Assembly (NCBI GenBank): GCA_023213395.1
Contig: CM041465.1
Location: 186,131,741 to 186,195,740, forward strand
Reading direction: 5' to 3'
Origin: Cycas panzhihuaensis
Taxonomy: Eukaryota; Cycadophyta
Length of the DNA stretch: 64,000 nt
Shown here piece after piece: positions 1-10,869 of this stretch; the stretch's first letter is position 1; every line of letters begins with the position of its first letter. Both the position numbers and the translations under genes were made by a program. Below the pieces are notes generated by a model. The model ran no database searches, was not told the origin of the DNA, and worked only from the letters and a program-made list of their open reading frames with translations.

Positions 1-29
1 TTCTCTCATCGAAAACCCTGTTTCGTTAG

Positions 30-805
30 TAAGCTCAACCGTTTGGAGGAGCATCCTTAAAGCATGGAAATCTATAAAAGAAGGCCTAAAATGGAGATTG
101 GGAGATGGTAGCTCCATTAAGTTTTGGGAGGATGCATGGTGCTGTGATCAAGCCTTAAAGTAATATCTTGATCTAGCACCTATCCAGGACCCTTGTGTTA
201 GGTTATATGGTTCCCACATGAAGGACTATTGGACTAGGTTATGAAGAGATAGAAGTTGGAGAAACTTTGAGAAATTCCAGGGGGAGAAGCCATTAAAAGA
301 GGGTCTTTACAAAATTAAAAGGATTCTAGGAAAAAGTTATATCCCTAGGACGTCATCTCCGGACTCTATTGTGTGGCCCTTAAGCCCTTCTGGGGAGTAT
401 GCCGCTAAACTGGGTTATCACTTCTTATGCCTAGCAAGAGGAGACCAGAGGAATGAAATATTAGAAGGTGTTTGGAAGCTCTCACTTATCCCCAAGATCA
501 TAGCTTTTGGGTGGATCTATTTAAGGAACAAAATTCTTACTATGGATAACCTCAAAAAGAGAGATTTCCATCTGCCCAGTAGGTGTATTATATGTTTTAA
601 AGAGGAAGAATCCATGGACCATATCTTACTTGGGTGTCCATACTCAAGAGAGGTATGGGGGTTGCTATTGGGTAAATTGGAGGTGTGTTGGATCTTTTCC
701 GATAAGGTTGTTGATCAATGGCCTACCTGGCAAATACCATTCAGAAGCAAAGTCTTAAGTAGCATTTGGAAGAGTGCATTCCTGATACTGTCGTGGAATA
801 TTTGA
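30..805 (+). pseudogene. LINE ORF2: RT C-terminal region with zinc-binding (zf-RVT) domain
   Basis: ORF2 of plant LINEs encodes the endonuclease and reverse transcriptase that copy the element at a nicked target. Seen here is the segment after the polymerase core. The stretch GLKWRLGDGSSIKFWEDAW at about 90-145 is the usual entry to this region. The longest open stretch starts at 371. Its zf-RVT motif CIIC...HILLGC (about 586-640) keeps two Cys, His and Cys. Stops at about 160 and 241 split the frame, and the polymerase motifs themselves lie left of the window. The frame ends at 805 and the coding sense resumes as an RNase H. Confidence 0.82.
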
Positions 806-999
806 AAGAAAAGAAACATAAGAATTTTCTAGGGGAAACAGATGGACCAGTATGCTACCTTCAAAAAAATCTGCATTGACATTAAGGAGAATGTTAGAAA
901 CATTAAGGAGAAACACACCACCTTGACAGAGAATAGGATCCTGCTAAAGAGGGACATCGAGCCAGTATATGAGGATGTAAAGGTTAGATGTAGAAGTGG

Positions 1000-1477
1000 G
1001 CTGCCTCCCAAGGAGTCTTGGCTAAAACTCAATTTTGACGGAGATTCAAAAGGGAACCCTTGAGATGTTGGGGGAGGGGGCATTTGCAGAGATAACCTTG
1101 GAAACCCTATTTGGGCCTTCGCAGATTATTATGATCACTAAACGAACCACTTTGCAAAAACATACGCTATGTTTAAAGCTATTGATTTAGCCCTTGAAGG
1201 AGATACTAGGCGATTGGTAATCGAGGAAGAGTCAGAGACTGTCATTAATTCACTAGAAGGCTCAACCCTCCCAGACTGGAGATTTCAGTCCATGATCAAT
1301 GATGAGGAGGAGAGTCTTAAGGGTCTAGAAGAAGTCTATATAAGGCACACACTGAGAGAAGGAAACAAAGCAGTTGACTTTTTGGTAAATTGGGGGGTTA
1401 GGCAAAAGGAAGACACCGTGTGGAGGTTTGACTTTCCAGAGGATCTTATGGTTCTTGTTGAGAAGGACAGGGTCTGA
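1000..1477 (+). pseudogene. LINE-encoded ribonuclease H-like domain (RVT_3 type), inactive
   Basis: Plant LINEs often carry a C-terminal RNase H that degrades RNA in RNA:DNA hybrids. The start LKLNFDGDSKGNP (about 1024-1062) is the first catalytic-strand motif with its Asp. A stop follows at once, then GGGGICRDNLGNP, and the open frame 1169-1477 covers the rest. In that frame the usual AEAxA helix reads AKTYAMFKAI, so the catalytic Glu is now Lys, and the usual second Asp strand reads VIEEESE. The C-terminal motif HTLREGNKAVDFL is recognisable. Loss of acidic residues plus stops argues against any activity. Confidence 0.78.
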
Positions 1478-1647
1478 GATAACTAGCCATGGGGCTTGTC
1501 CTGGCGATGTAGTTCCTATGCCTAGATCGTGGGGATGTCATGGTCATCTTTAACTGGGAAGCCTAAATATTATTGATGTACTAGGTTATGGGATCCTGTT
1601 TTAAACCCACTTATAATTCAATTTTATCTTATCAAAAAAAAAAAAGG

Positions 1648-3270
1648 AGCTAAGGTGTATATTGTTAAAATAAAAATAAAATATATATATACAAAATAAG
1701 TATAAAAAATTTTATTTTTGCTTCACAATCATACACATGATGAATTTAGGATCTAATAAATCTTTGGTGTCACTTTCTGCTTTCATTTGTGTGCATTGTT
1801 TAGTCAACGTCTTAGAGTAGGACTTTTGTCACAGTAAAAATTTTGAAACGAGGCATCATTGTTGAACTATTTTTACTTTGTCAATTCGTCATCATGCCTT
1901 AAGATCCTTAGGTAAGGTGTTTGTAGATTCTAAACCCTATTTCATTGCTCTTACCAAGTCATTACTAAACTAAGACCCTCCACAAAAATAGAGACCTATA
2001 ATGTGCCAATTCCTCAACAAGTTAGGGTTAGTTCCTCAGTAGGGGTACAATCATGTAGATGTACTTTACTTATTACAACCTATCCATAAAAAATTATACT
2101 ACTAAGTGATTTTGGTAGATGTAAGGGTACTAAAGAGTAAGTGAGTTGATCATATGCTCATTCTTTGAGAATGTGTCATGAAACTATAGCTAGTTGAGTG
2201 GCCTTCTCTAGAGAGACCCTTGGGGACTTTATCTTTCCACTACTTATACTATTCAGGATTACTTGATACATCTTATAGTTTACCTTGGAATTCATTACCA
2301 AGGTTGGAGATGATGATTCTAATAGGGTTAAGGTTATATTACTAGGGGAGACCACATAATAATCTTAGATTAGAGGAGTGTATAAGTAACATTAACGACT
2401 TCAATTTGACATTTTCCACCTTACTATAGAAAACAATATCAATATGATGGCCTGGTACTAGTACTCTCTTTATAGTGGGTTGAAACCCCACCTATTAGGT
2501 TAATTTTTATTTTATTTCTCATTCTTCTATTTGCCCATCAGGTTCTTTGAACTCCTACATTGATCATTATATATTTTGATTAAGTGAAAGACATTTCATT
2601 TGTCATTTGATTAAGCATTCCCTTATTTAATCCCTTTTCTAATTCATAAAATGTAGACTCCAATGTGGTCTTAACTCACACAGGGCATATATATTATTTT
2701 AGGTGGAAACTAAGAATATTACATTCCTACATCAATAACCATTTAAATATCCTTTAGCATACACCCTTTAATTCAAAAGGGTTTGGTTTGTATTCTTTTC
2801 CTATTTTTATGATAAACTTATTCCAATAAATTTTTCTAACATTGATATTTAGCACTAGGTTAGGAAACACTCTATAAGTGCTCTGAAATGGTAGTATTAT
2901 AGAAAATTTCATTACTTAATTTATGCCATACCTATAAACATAAAGTGTATACTTTTACTTCAAATTTATATAGGAATTAACAGGATTATCTACAAAGCTT
3001 TTTTTTTTCTATAGTTGATGATAAAAAAAATTATACAAAATTATTTGCAAAATGTGTTGTGCAAAATAATTTGTGGTGTTTTATATATTTATAATTTCAG
3101 ATTGTTTTATATAAAGCTTTATATAGTTTTGCATACTACTTCACCTACTTTCCCCTAAAATTTTATAAACATGTAGCCTTATGTTTATTCATGTTACTTC
3201 CAAGTTTCACATAAATCCTTATACAGTTTTGCATAATATTTCACATTATTTTGTACAAGGTTTATTTTAT
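1648..3270. other. AT-rich intergenic stretch, no gene seen
   Basis: I see no coding sense or transposon end between the LINE A-tail and the outer copia LTR. The only structure is a loose direct repeat of about 35 bp: a tatagttttgcata-ctacttcac version at about 3122-3150 and a tacagttttgcata-atatttcac version at about 3221-3246. Confidence 0.6.
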
Positions 3271-3715
3271 TATTAGGATGATTAATGTTACTTTATGTTA
3301 TGTCTTATTTAGTCACATGTGTAAATTATTATTTAAGTGATTCCAATGTTTCATGTTTAGAAGTTAATTAAATATTATGTGAAAGGTCATTGAAATGCGC
3401 AACCACACATTTCAACGAATCTCTCTTGTTATTTATATCTTCTCCTAGATTCAAGAAGGTGGTTCCAAGAATCTAGGAGGTTGTCTAAAAGTTGGTTTCA
3501 AGGCTGGTTTCGTGTATGTAGAGGATATCATTAAGGTCTATTGTATAAGTCTATTTGATTAATAATTTTTAGCTTTAGGAAGTAGTTTTTCTTCTACAGA
3601 AGGGGTTTTCCACCTGTCAAACCATGTGTACTTATGCAATGTCTCTTTCCTGTGTTTTTACTGTTCCTATGATCCTATGACATTGTTCATGTGCTTATTC
3701 TCACATGGTATCAGA
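3271..3715 (+). repeat. 5' LTR of the outer copia
   Basis: It begins tattagg (TG mutated to TA) and ends CA just before the primer site. It aligns along its length with 43614-44047, including the inverted repeat CTCCTAGATTC/GAATCTAGGAG at 3442-3479 and the pair TTGAAATG/CATTTCAA upstream of it. Confidence 0.93.
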
Positions 3716-3727
3716 GCTTTTGGGAAG
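3716..3727 (+). other. Primer binding site, initiator tRNA-Met
   Basis: TGGTATCAGAGC directly abuts the LTR end and is the standard complement of the 3' end of plant initiator tRNA-Met used by copia elements. Confidence 0.93.
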
Positions 3728-4245
3728 TGTTGTTGCCACGTGTCGAGGCTCTTTAATCCCTTTTAGTTTTTAACCTTTTTTTTTTTAATTTTCTGGCATT
3801 CTGGTGCATTCGTAGAATCGCCAAGGGCTCTGATCCCAAAATGTAAAGATGATTGGCAAACCAGACACTACTAGTTACAAGAGGGATTATCCAGTCAGCT
3901 CCTTGTTTGGCTGCCATGTTGACCGGTAGCTTTAGCAGAAGCACATGCTAATTATGACATGTTTCATGTGAACATTTCCTCTAGACCACTGCTTATAGGA
4001 ATATTACCTCAGTACTACTTACTGTCTCTATACTCCCTCTGCTATTGTCTACCCCATACCTCGCTACTTAACAAACACACCTAACCTCATATGGGTTACA
4101 CCATAAACATTGTAGACCGGTCTTTAATGTGCCCAATCAGAAGGCCGTAGTGCTTTCCGTGGGGTTTTGCCCGTATCTTTTGCACAGGAATGCCCTGATG
4201 TATATACACCTACATAATTTGCTCTGGACCTAAGAGCTAAGTATC
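3728..4245. other. Left part of the outer copia leader: unrecognised, possibly captured sequence
   Basis: This piece lies between the primer site and the gypsy insertion and continues at 29997. It is less AT-rich than the rest of the leader. On the minus strand 3944-3753 is open for 63 codons with a protein-like reading (NMAAKQGADWIIPL...), ending in a Lys-rich tail. In the inner and third copia copies the same leader position holds pieces of foreign plant genes, so this is probably also captured DNA, but I do not recognise it. Bases 4241-4245 (gtatc) are the left target duplication of the gypsy element. Confidence 0.45.
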
Positions 4246-7035
4246 TGGATTCGCGTCTACAGGATGGTCTTCTATGCTTAGAAGGAAATAGACTATCAAT
4301 AGTAGTGTTCGGGTTATGGATGGGATCCTAATGGCAAGAAAGAACACCATGCAGGGCGTCTGTATGCTGGAGCATGAGTTCAGGACCCACGAATGGTGCC
4401 CAATTGCCTTAGGGTAATCTTCGGAAAGAGGACGCAAGGTAAGGCCTTGGGTTGCCCTAAAGGAGGAGGCCCACCTACCCCTTAGATGGTTGGGAAGAGG
4501 AGGGGGGACTCTAGAAGGTTGCGTCTTCTCATAGGAGGGAGAAGGCAACGTGCAAGTAGGAGCATATGATATGTGACGACCTAGCTCAAGTAGGAGAGGG
4601 ATGTAGACTAGAATTAGGTTGTTATGTAGTATGTCAAGCAAGAGTACGCGAAGTATCAAAGGCAAGAATAAGGGATAAATCATCTTACGTATGGATGAGA
4701 TGGGGCTTAAAGAGTATGCAGTTCACATATAAGTCCTATCTACATATGAAGTAAATGAATACGAAAAGAAAAGAGCTTATGAATGCAAGAGATGCATGCA
4801 TTTCCCTTTTATTTCTTATGTGACTTAGCATGCAAAGTTTGCAAATAAATGTCAAAAGCAGAAAAAAGAAGACAAGAAAGGGAGGAGGTGTACCTGGGAG
4901 TGAAGCGTGGCTAAAACGTCATGCCCTTTCACTCCTTTCGCACTCGTCCGCTCGAACTTGTCGTGCAGATGCGAGGCTAGTTGGTGATGGTTGCTGGAAT
5001 GGATGAGGGGCTACCTTACCTTCCCCAATATGTGAAAGCAAAATAGTGAAAAAAAGAGACAAGGAAGAAACTGAAAGCACCACTAACGAAGGGCTTACTT
5101 ATTAAAGAAGTCCACCTCTTACGTGCTTTCGCCACCACAAACCTATCAATCACAAGAAAAGATTTCTCCCTTCCAGAGAAGAGGGCTGCCAAGTATGTCT
5201 AATATGTATATAAATATAAAAGATAGCTAATAAATCAAGCTAAAAAGTAATGCACTCTACTCCAAAAACCACCAAATAAATCTCAGATCTAGGTAGCACC
5301 AAGCAATAACTAAGATAGGAAGGTTAGCCTCGGAATGGCCAACCTACTCGCAAATACCTCCATGTAGCCTCAATGGGAAAAGACAAGAGTGTGATGGTTG
5401 TTCCAAATAGTAAGTAGAAGAGATAACAAACCAACAGGAAGGTGCACGGGTAGACCCAAGGGACGAGGTACTACAGACAACAAATCGTCATCTTGGGGCA
5501 GGTCAAGATCAAAAGCGAAGCAGGGATGGATTTCAGGGCTTATGTGATGCCCAAAACCTGAGGGTGCAGGTCTGAAACCAGTGTGGTGAGGGCTACTAAC
5601 ATTGATTTTAGAACTGAGATAAGCCTCTCGCTATCCTTAACCCAACTCCAGAGGGAGGCACAGAGCGGAAGAGGAAGGAAGGGAAGGGTAAACCCTTGGG
5701 GAGAAGACCAACAAGGGGACGGATCCTGCCTTTCTCCCTTCACCTAACCTTATGTAACCCTCTTATGCAGCCACCCTAGAGGAGGCTTGCAGGAAAAGAG
5801 AGGGAAAAATAGTGTAGGACAAGAAGCAAAGAGATAAGCTCCTCCAGAGTGAAAAGAGAGGAGCAAAAATTGACGAAAGAACTTCTCATAAAGGAAAGAA
5901 ATCACAGGAAAACCTAAGGGACATTGAAAGGGTACCTGTAGGGCAGAAGAGGAGAGTCTTCTTCTGCCAAAAACTAGAGGGAAAACTTGTGTTAAGAAGG
6001 CATTTTAGACCTGGGCTGAAGGGGAGGTAAAATATGGACGCCGCTCTTAGTTCCTGGAGCTTGCTGGCTGGCGCGCTGAGAGTATGTTGGCTGGCGCGCT
6101 GAGAGTATTCTCCTTCCATAGATAGGACCTGCAAAGGGAAGCTTGGAGCCACTACAGCAGGGCCTGAGATATAGTAGATGCACCTGTAGAAGAGGAGCCA
6201 AAGCAGAGGAGCAGATCTGGAGGAAATTGTAAAACGTAAGGAGTAGTAGAGAGCAAAAATGAGCTAAGAAGAGGGCAAAATGAATTCATTTTTAGTGTTT
6301 ATAATGAGCTAAGAAGAGGGCAAAATGAATTTATTTTTGGGTTTTACACTCATCCCAACCCTAAACGAATGATTAGGGTTACGGTGGGGGTGAGTAATTG
6401 AAGGTATCATGTGGCAATTCTGTGAAAAGAGTGAGAATTGCCACGACGGATTAAAAAAAATAAATTTAGATAGTTGCACTACAGCAAACTTTGCGGTACC
6501 ACGGCAAACTTCATGGTACCACTTAGTTTGTAGTGGTGTGGGACTAAAATCCAAAATAAAGATAAAACTAAGGCCTAGAGCCAAACAGAGGGGTGTGTAG
6601 AGGCCTGGCAGGTTGGGAGCTCATGCCCAAGTGGCTGGCAAGTTGCTGAAAGAGAGAAACAAGTGTCGAAGAGGTCCTATCACACCTAGAAGGGGGCTCA
6701 AAGTGGTGATAAGAGTGTTGATGCAAGTAGATCACTACCAATAACAATATTTGAGGAGTTTTGGAGGTGTTGTGGATGGCTGAGTTCCATATGAGATGCA
6801 TGACTCGCTGAGGAGTGCCCCATGGTGGGTCGTCATAGGCTAAATAGTGTGCGGCAGGCACAAGCAACGTGATCAAGCAAAGAAGGCAATGTAATCCACA
6901 AATGACAAGTAAACATGCATCAAATGATACTCAAACAACTTCTACCAAGCGAAAGTGAGGATAAAAGTAAGAAGTATATACCTATACTTACTTGAGTCAA
7001 CTTGTCTCAAGTCCATTCCCGGTAGCTGGGAAACA
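4246..7035 (-). repeat. LTR1 of the gypsy dimer (type A)
   Basis: On the plus strand it runs tggatt...gggaaaca, so it has TG/CA ends. It shares with LTR2 a 23-bp tandem duplication around ctggcgcgctgagagtatgt (about 6068-6110) that LTR3 lacks. It has its own roughly 47-bp duplication around atgagctaagaagagggcaa (about 6257-6345), single in LTR2. The open frames inside it recur only as LTR repeat sequence and have no protein sense. Confidence 0.9.
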
Positions 7036-7045
7036 CTGCCCCCTT
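7036..7045 (-). other. Polypurine tract of int1 (minus strand)
   Basis: The plus strand reads ctgccccctt next to LTR1, so the minus strand has aagggggcag directly before its 3' LTR. This is where plus-strand DNA synthesis is primed, and it independently fixes the element's orientation as minus. Confidence 0.75.
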
Positions 7046-7392
7046 GGCAACAGAGCCTCATTACTTGGAAGTGTGGTGTGATGGCAAACACTAGCAACCA
7101 AAAATTGTTAGTAGCACATGTGTACATATATAAATCATGAACAGAATATGGGCCAAGGGTGTCGGTGAGAGTCATAGTGGAACACATGGATAAGGGAGTC
7201 AGAGATGAGGACAACATAGGGGCTGCCTATGTGTCACCTGGAAGTCGACTTGGAGATGAAAGGAATGAAAAATGAGGGATGCCCCCATTGCTAAAATGCA
7301 ATGGATAATGCAAAGACAACCAACGGACTAGATAAATAAGCTAGGAGAAAGGCAGCTAGAGACTTAGGCAACGGGTAGGCCAAGTAAGTCTC

Positions 7393-7815
7393 TTAAAGGC
7401 AATCACTGAGAAAAGGGAGGCGACACTCAAGGATGAGGCGAACGAGGTTGTCAACCTCAGCATTGAGGGCCCAGGGAATATGGCAAATGTTGATAGACTG
7501 GAAGCAAGCCAATAGTGACCTCACGGTCAATGCCAGGGCTCTCAAGCGTGGGCACTGCACCTGGTAGACCTGGGTGAGATGAGACACCACCACTTGGGAG
7601 TCGCAAAGAAGGATGACGGGTCCATGATGGAAATGTAATGCATCGGTGAGGGCTTCAATAATGGCCATGTACTCAGCTTCGTTATTGGTTGCCTCGGGAA
7701 GGAAGATTCCAGATCGTAGGTAGTCATGCCCAGAGGAATAACGGAGTATCCACATGGTGGCGGAAGGACCAAGATTACCACGGCTTCCACCATTAGTGAA
7801 AATGAAAAGAGCCAT
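7393..7815 (-). pseudogene. Additional-RNase-H-type domain, int1 copy; first catalytic Asp changed to Asn
   Basis: RNase H removes the RNA template during reverse transcription. The 140-codon open frame starts MALFIFTNGGSRGN, then TNNEAEYMAIIEAL, then ILLCDSQVVV and a C-terminal HIPWALNAEVDNL. This is the layout of the additional (archaeal-like) RNase H of Tat-type gypsy elements. The first motif is normally TDGGSRGN. Here the Asp codon GAT reads AAT, while the int2 copy keeps GAT. The middle Glu and second Asp are present. It sits about 360 bp from the 3' LTR. It is the only replication enzyme domain left in this internal region, so it is better read as a remnant than as part of a working polyprotein. 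Confidence 0.82.
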
Positions 7816-7829
7816 GAGTAAGAACGACT

Positions 7830-8350
7830 TCTTTGCTGAAAGAAGTGCAATGTAACTAAAGAAAGAGGTGAGAAGAGGACCCTATGTGGCTAGTAATGGT
7901 GGCCGTGAATGGGTACAAAGGCCTGGTAATGAGGTGACCCAAAGGCAGGGAAGGCTACCCTACCAATGGGGAAGAAAATGGCAGAAAAAGGGGCCTCTGG
8001 GGCACCCAAACTGGCCTAAGGAAGCACAAAGGGGTGCCCAGCCAGGGGGGACACTCCCTATGGGAGTGCCAAGAGTAAAACCGGGTTGCGAAAACGAGTC
8101 TAGGACAACAAAACGAGCCAAGCGAGTATAAACTTAGGCATGCACGAGAGTGGCACATAAAACGAGACAAGGGGGGCTTTGGCAAAAATGAGTCATTTAG
8201 GGCATCATTAATGCGCCGAGAGAAATGGGTCTAAAGGAGACCATGAAGACAAAAAGAGGAACTTGGCCAAAAAGTAATGTTGGCCAGGGCGAAAATCTGA
8301 TCTCGAATCTTTGCCTCATAGGCGAGAAAAGGAGGAAGTGGCCAACGGGG
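7830..8350. other. Spacer between RNase H and the plus-strand gene
   Basis: I see no recognisable protein sense on either strand. The open frames at 7868-8131 and 7955-8185 are mirror readings of the same GC-richer sequence. The int2 equivalent is 19455-19970. Confidence 0.5.
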
Positions 8351-8357
8351 GCCCCGC

Positions 8358-8366
8358 CTATATAAG
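8358..8366 (+). promoter_or_regulatory. TATA box of the plus-strand PMD gene (int1)
   Basis: CTATATAAG lies in gcctatataaggaaac. It is conserved in int2 at 19977-19985, on the plus strand and upstream of the PMD reading frame, so it is a good core-promoter candidate for that gene rather than for the element. Confidence 0.55.
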
Positions 8367-8997
8367 GAAACTCGATTGAAAAGGATTTCATTTCACGAGC
8401 TCTCGTATGAAATCCGAGCTTATTCCTTACGGTAGCACTACCCACTGGGACATGCAGTGAGAGATCTGGCCATTAGATCAGAGTGAGGAGGCAACCAGCG
8501 CAACCAGGAGAGCAAGATGACAACCGCACGACCTGATCCAGTGAGTGGATCGCCAAAACCCCTCCCAAAATCGCATTTGAGTTTTGATGTTTTTTTATGA
8601 GTTTTTAATGTAATTTTTGGGCCTCTTAAGGGCAAAAAATGACCTCTCGGAGTCTGAATTTAACCTAGAGAAGGGCGGGACTAGGGCATTAGGCACCCCT
8701 GGTCCTGGTGGGCCTGACTGTGACCCACCACAACGAATGTTTGGGGTTTTTTAGGTCTGGGAACCCCCCTTTTTAGGGGGAGATATTCGCATCGCTGCAA
8801 AGATCGCGGGGCCCTAATCACGGTGGGACCTGGCATAAACTCCGCGGTACCATGAAGTTTAGCGCAGTGTGAAGATAGAATGAGTGAAAAATGAAAAGGA
8901 TGCCCTAAGGGTCCCCAAGTCTTAACCAAATGAGGCTGAGGGAGAGCCCTGAGAGGCTAAGAGTAGGTGTTGGCTATAGATTAATACATTTAATGGT

Positions 8998-10864
8998 GTT
9001 TTGTAGGTGGTGATTATGGTAGAGAACCGCGAGAACATTAGTATGGCTATGTTGAGTTTTATAGAGATGATGATGAGGGAGGATCGATAGATCCTGGCGT
9101 GATGTGGCCTGCTGAAGGTCATAAGGATGCCACAATACATGTCGGATTAGAGGTTGTTGGTAGACATCGTGTCGCATTGGGACAGGTGGAGACACGTATT
9201 CCATCTGCCCCAAGTAGGGGACATGATTGTGACACCCAAAGACATCTGGCGGATCCTTGGAGTGCCAGCGATAAGGAGACCAGCCTCGCTAAGAGCATTA
9301 CCTAGCAACAAAAGTAGCCCATCGAGAGGCAGCTATGTTTTTTACGGGCCAGGACAGGTGGGAGAGGAGAGGGGTGCCTCTATAAAGTATGGTGATATCT
9401 GGGATTCCTCCTGTGAGGAAGTTAATCACACTATGCCTTCTATTCTAGATATCCCAGAAACAAAACTATAGAGACATCCCAGGTAGCTGGATCGATGTGG
9501 TACGGAGGTGCGAGGTTGGGGAGCGATTGGATTGGGCCACCCTCATAGCGGTGAACTTTGTCGCTCAACTGGATGCTATTAGGACGACGGGTAGAGGTGG
9601 ATTATCTTATAGCACCCTCTTGCAAGGTCTTGGTTCTTGATCACTGCGGCGGTGGCACCACCAGGGGAACCACACCCCATATCAGAGTGAGCACTTATGG
9701 TACACAGATGCAGACCCGGTTCAGGGGAGTTGAGGATCAGGCACATGTTAGGAGGTCTTTGGACGCTACATCGCTAGATCTCCTTACCATGACTGACTAC
9801 ACCTTAAATCCCTACTGAGCGATGAGATGGGATAGTGACAAGGAGGCAAGAGTGGTAGGGGCTGCCCCCAGAGACGATGACGATGGTGATAGAGGAGATG
9901 GAGGCGATGGAGGGGATGGGGCTGGCCCATTGCGAGCTATAGAGGAGGCAGGCCCATCAGAGACTGCCAAGGAGACGAGGGGGCCTGTGACACAAGCTCA
10001 AAGATTAAGGATTGTGGAGAGACATAAGGGGACAGCTCCACCAGTAGAGGGAGGGACGCAGGCTCCAGTAGTGGAGGCAGTTACAAAGGAGGTGCCAGAG
10101 GAGGAGGCACCAGCAACTGGTGGAGTGCTAGGGGCAGAGGCCATCACACAAGTAGAGGAGCCGGCAGCCGCAGTATGTGAGGACTTACTTTCCTCGTTGT
10201 TTAATAGCCAGATGCTCACATGCTTTGATTTGGTTTCGGTTTGGTATGTGGCTGACTACATACTAACATATGACATGTTGGATTTGCAGGTACCATAGAG
10301 ATCTGGCAGTTGGTGGAGGTTATGGTGAGGGAGATGTTCCCTCAGGTGTACGCAGAAGGGCAACCACCTATCTAGGCTGGGGATGCACCCAGATCTGTCG
10401 GTGTCCCCATAGCATCATTCACCCCATTGGCAAGGGCGAGGGATATATGGGCTACAGAGTCCCAGGAGCACGTAGCATTCAAGGGATGGCTGCAACGAGA
10501 GCTGGATGAGACTCAGAGTGAGCGAGATGCACTGCAAAGCCACGTACAGGCGCTGGAGGCTCAAGGAGGAGTAGGCAGAGATGTAGAGGGCAGGATATAG
10601 ATGGTAGTCCTAGAGGAGCATCTCCGAGGGATGGAGGAGAAGTTTCAGAGCATGGAGGAGAGACTCCAGGGAGAAGAGGGTGAGAGAGATCATATCCAGG
10701 CTCGATATGATCAACTGGTGGATCAGGTGGCGTTGAGGTCAAGCCAGAGTAGGACACATACCTACATAGCAGTGATGACACTGAGGAGGCCACGCAATGA
10801 GGGGAGCGAGGCAGGGAGCTCTTGGAGGCTATGGAGGAGCCTAGGAGGCATGTGGTCCCCATGA
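8998..10864 (+). pseudogene. Plant mobile domain (PMD)-type gene, antisense cargo of the gypsy element (int1)
   Basis: The plus-strand gene reads opposite to gag. From about 9005 the frame reads ENRENISMAMLSFIEM..., then CGLLKVIRMPQ, HWDRWRHVFHLP and TPKDIWRILGVPAI (about 9230-9270). The pattern HxFHLPxGxMxVTxxDxxxxLGVP is typical of PMD proteins such as MAIN/MAIL1 and of their transposon relatives. After a degraded stretch the open frame 9822-10298 is acidic and Pro/Glu/Gly-rich. Past a predicted intron the frame reads TIEIWQLVEVMVREMFPQ, followed by a coiled coil (about 10505-10720, LEEHLRGMEEKFQSMEERLQ). Stops and shifts at about 9090, 9469, 9640 and 10597 make this copy a pseudogene. Its function in the element is unknown. 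Confidence 0.68.
10177..10289 (+). other. Predicted intron of the PMD-type gene (int1)
   Basis: The donor is GTGAGG at 10177 and the acceptor TTTGCAG ends at 10289. There is a branch-like CTAAC at about 10262. Removing 113 bp keeps phase 1 and joins the acidic frame to the GTIEIWQLVE frame. The last exon base is T here but G in int2, so int2 has the better donor. Confidence 0.55.
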
Positions 10865-10869
10865 GAGGG

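Larger units (their letters stand above)
1..1647 (+). mobile_element. 3' end of a LINE (non-LTR retrotransposon)
   Basis: This is the tail of a plant L1-like element whose 5' part lies outside the window. The order seen is the RT C-terminal region, a zinc-binding domain, a ribonuclease H-like domain, a short 3' UTR and an A-run at about 1635-1647. The order and the A-tail match plant LINE ORF2. The frame is broken by several stops (for example at 160-163, 241-244 and 1062-1064), so this copy is dead. Because the 5' end is missing, the target duplication cannot be checked. Confidence 0.85.

Noticed and set aside
4237-4683. 148-codon minus-strand open frame, repeated near 15755, 16114 and 27233
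   Set aside because: It lies within the long LTRs and recurs only as LTR sequence. It has no protein motif and its frame changes between copies.
7045-7058. ttggcaacagagcc on the plus strand looks like a tRNA primer site next to LTR1
   Set aside because: Gag, protease and RNase H all read on the minus strand, and the adjacent bases give a purine tract on that strand. The primer site must lie next to the other LTR end.
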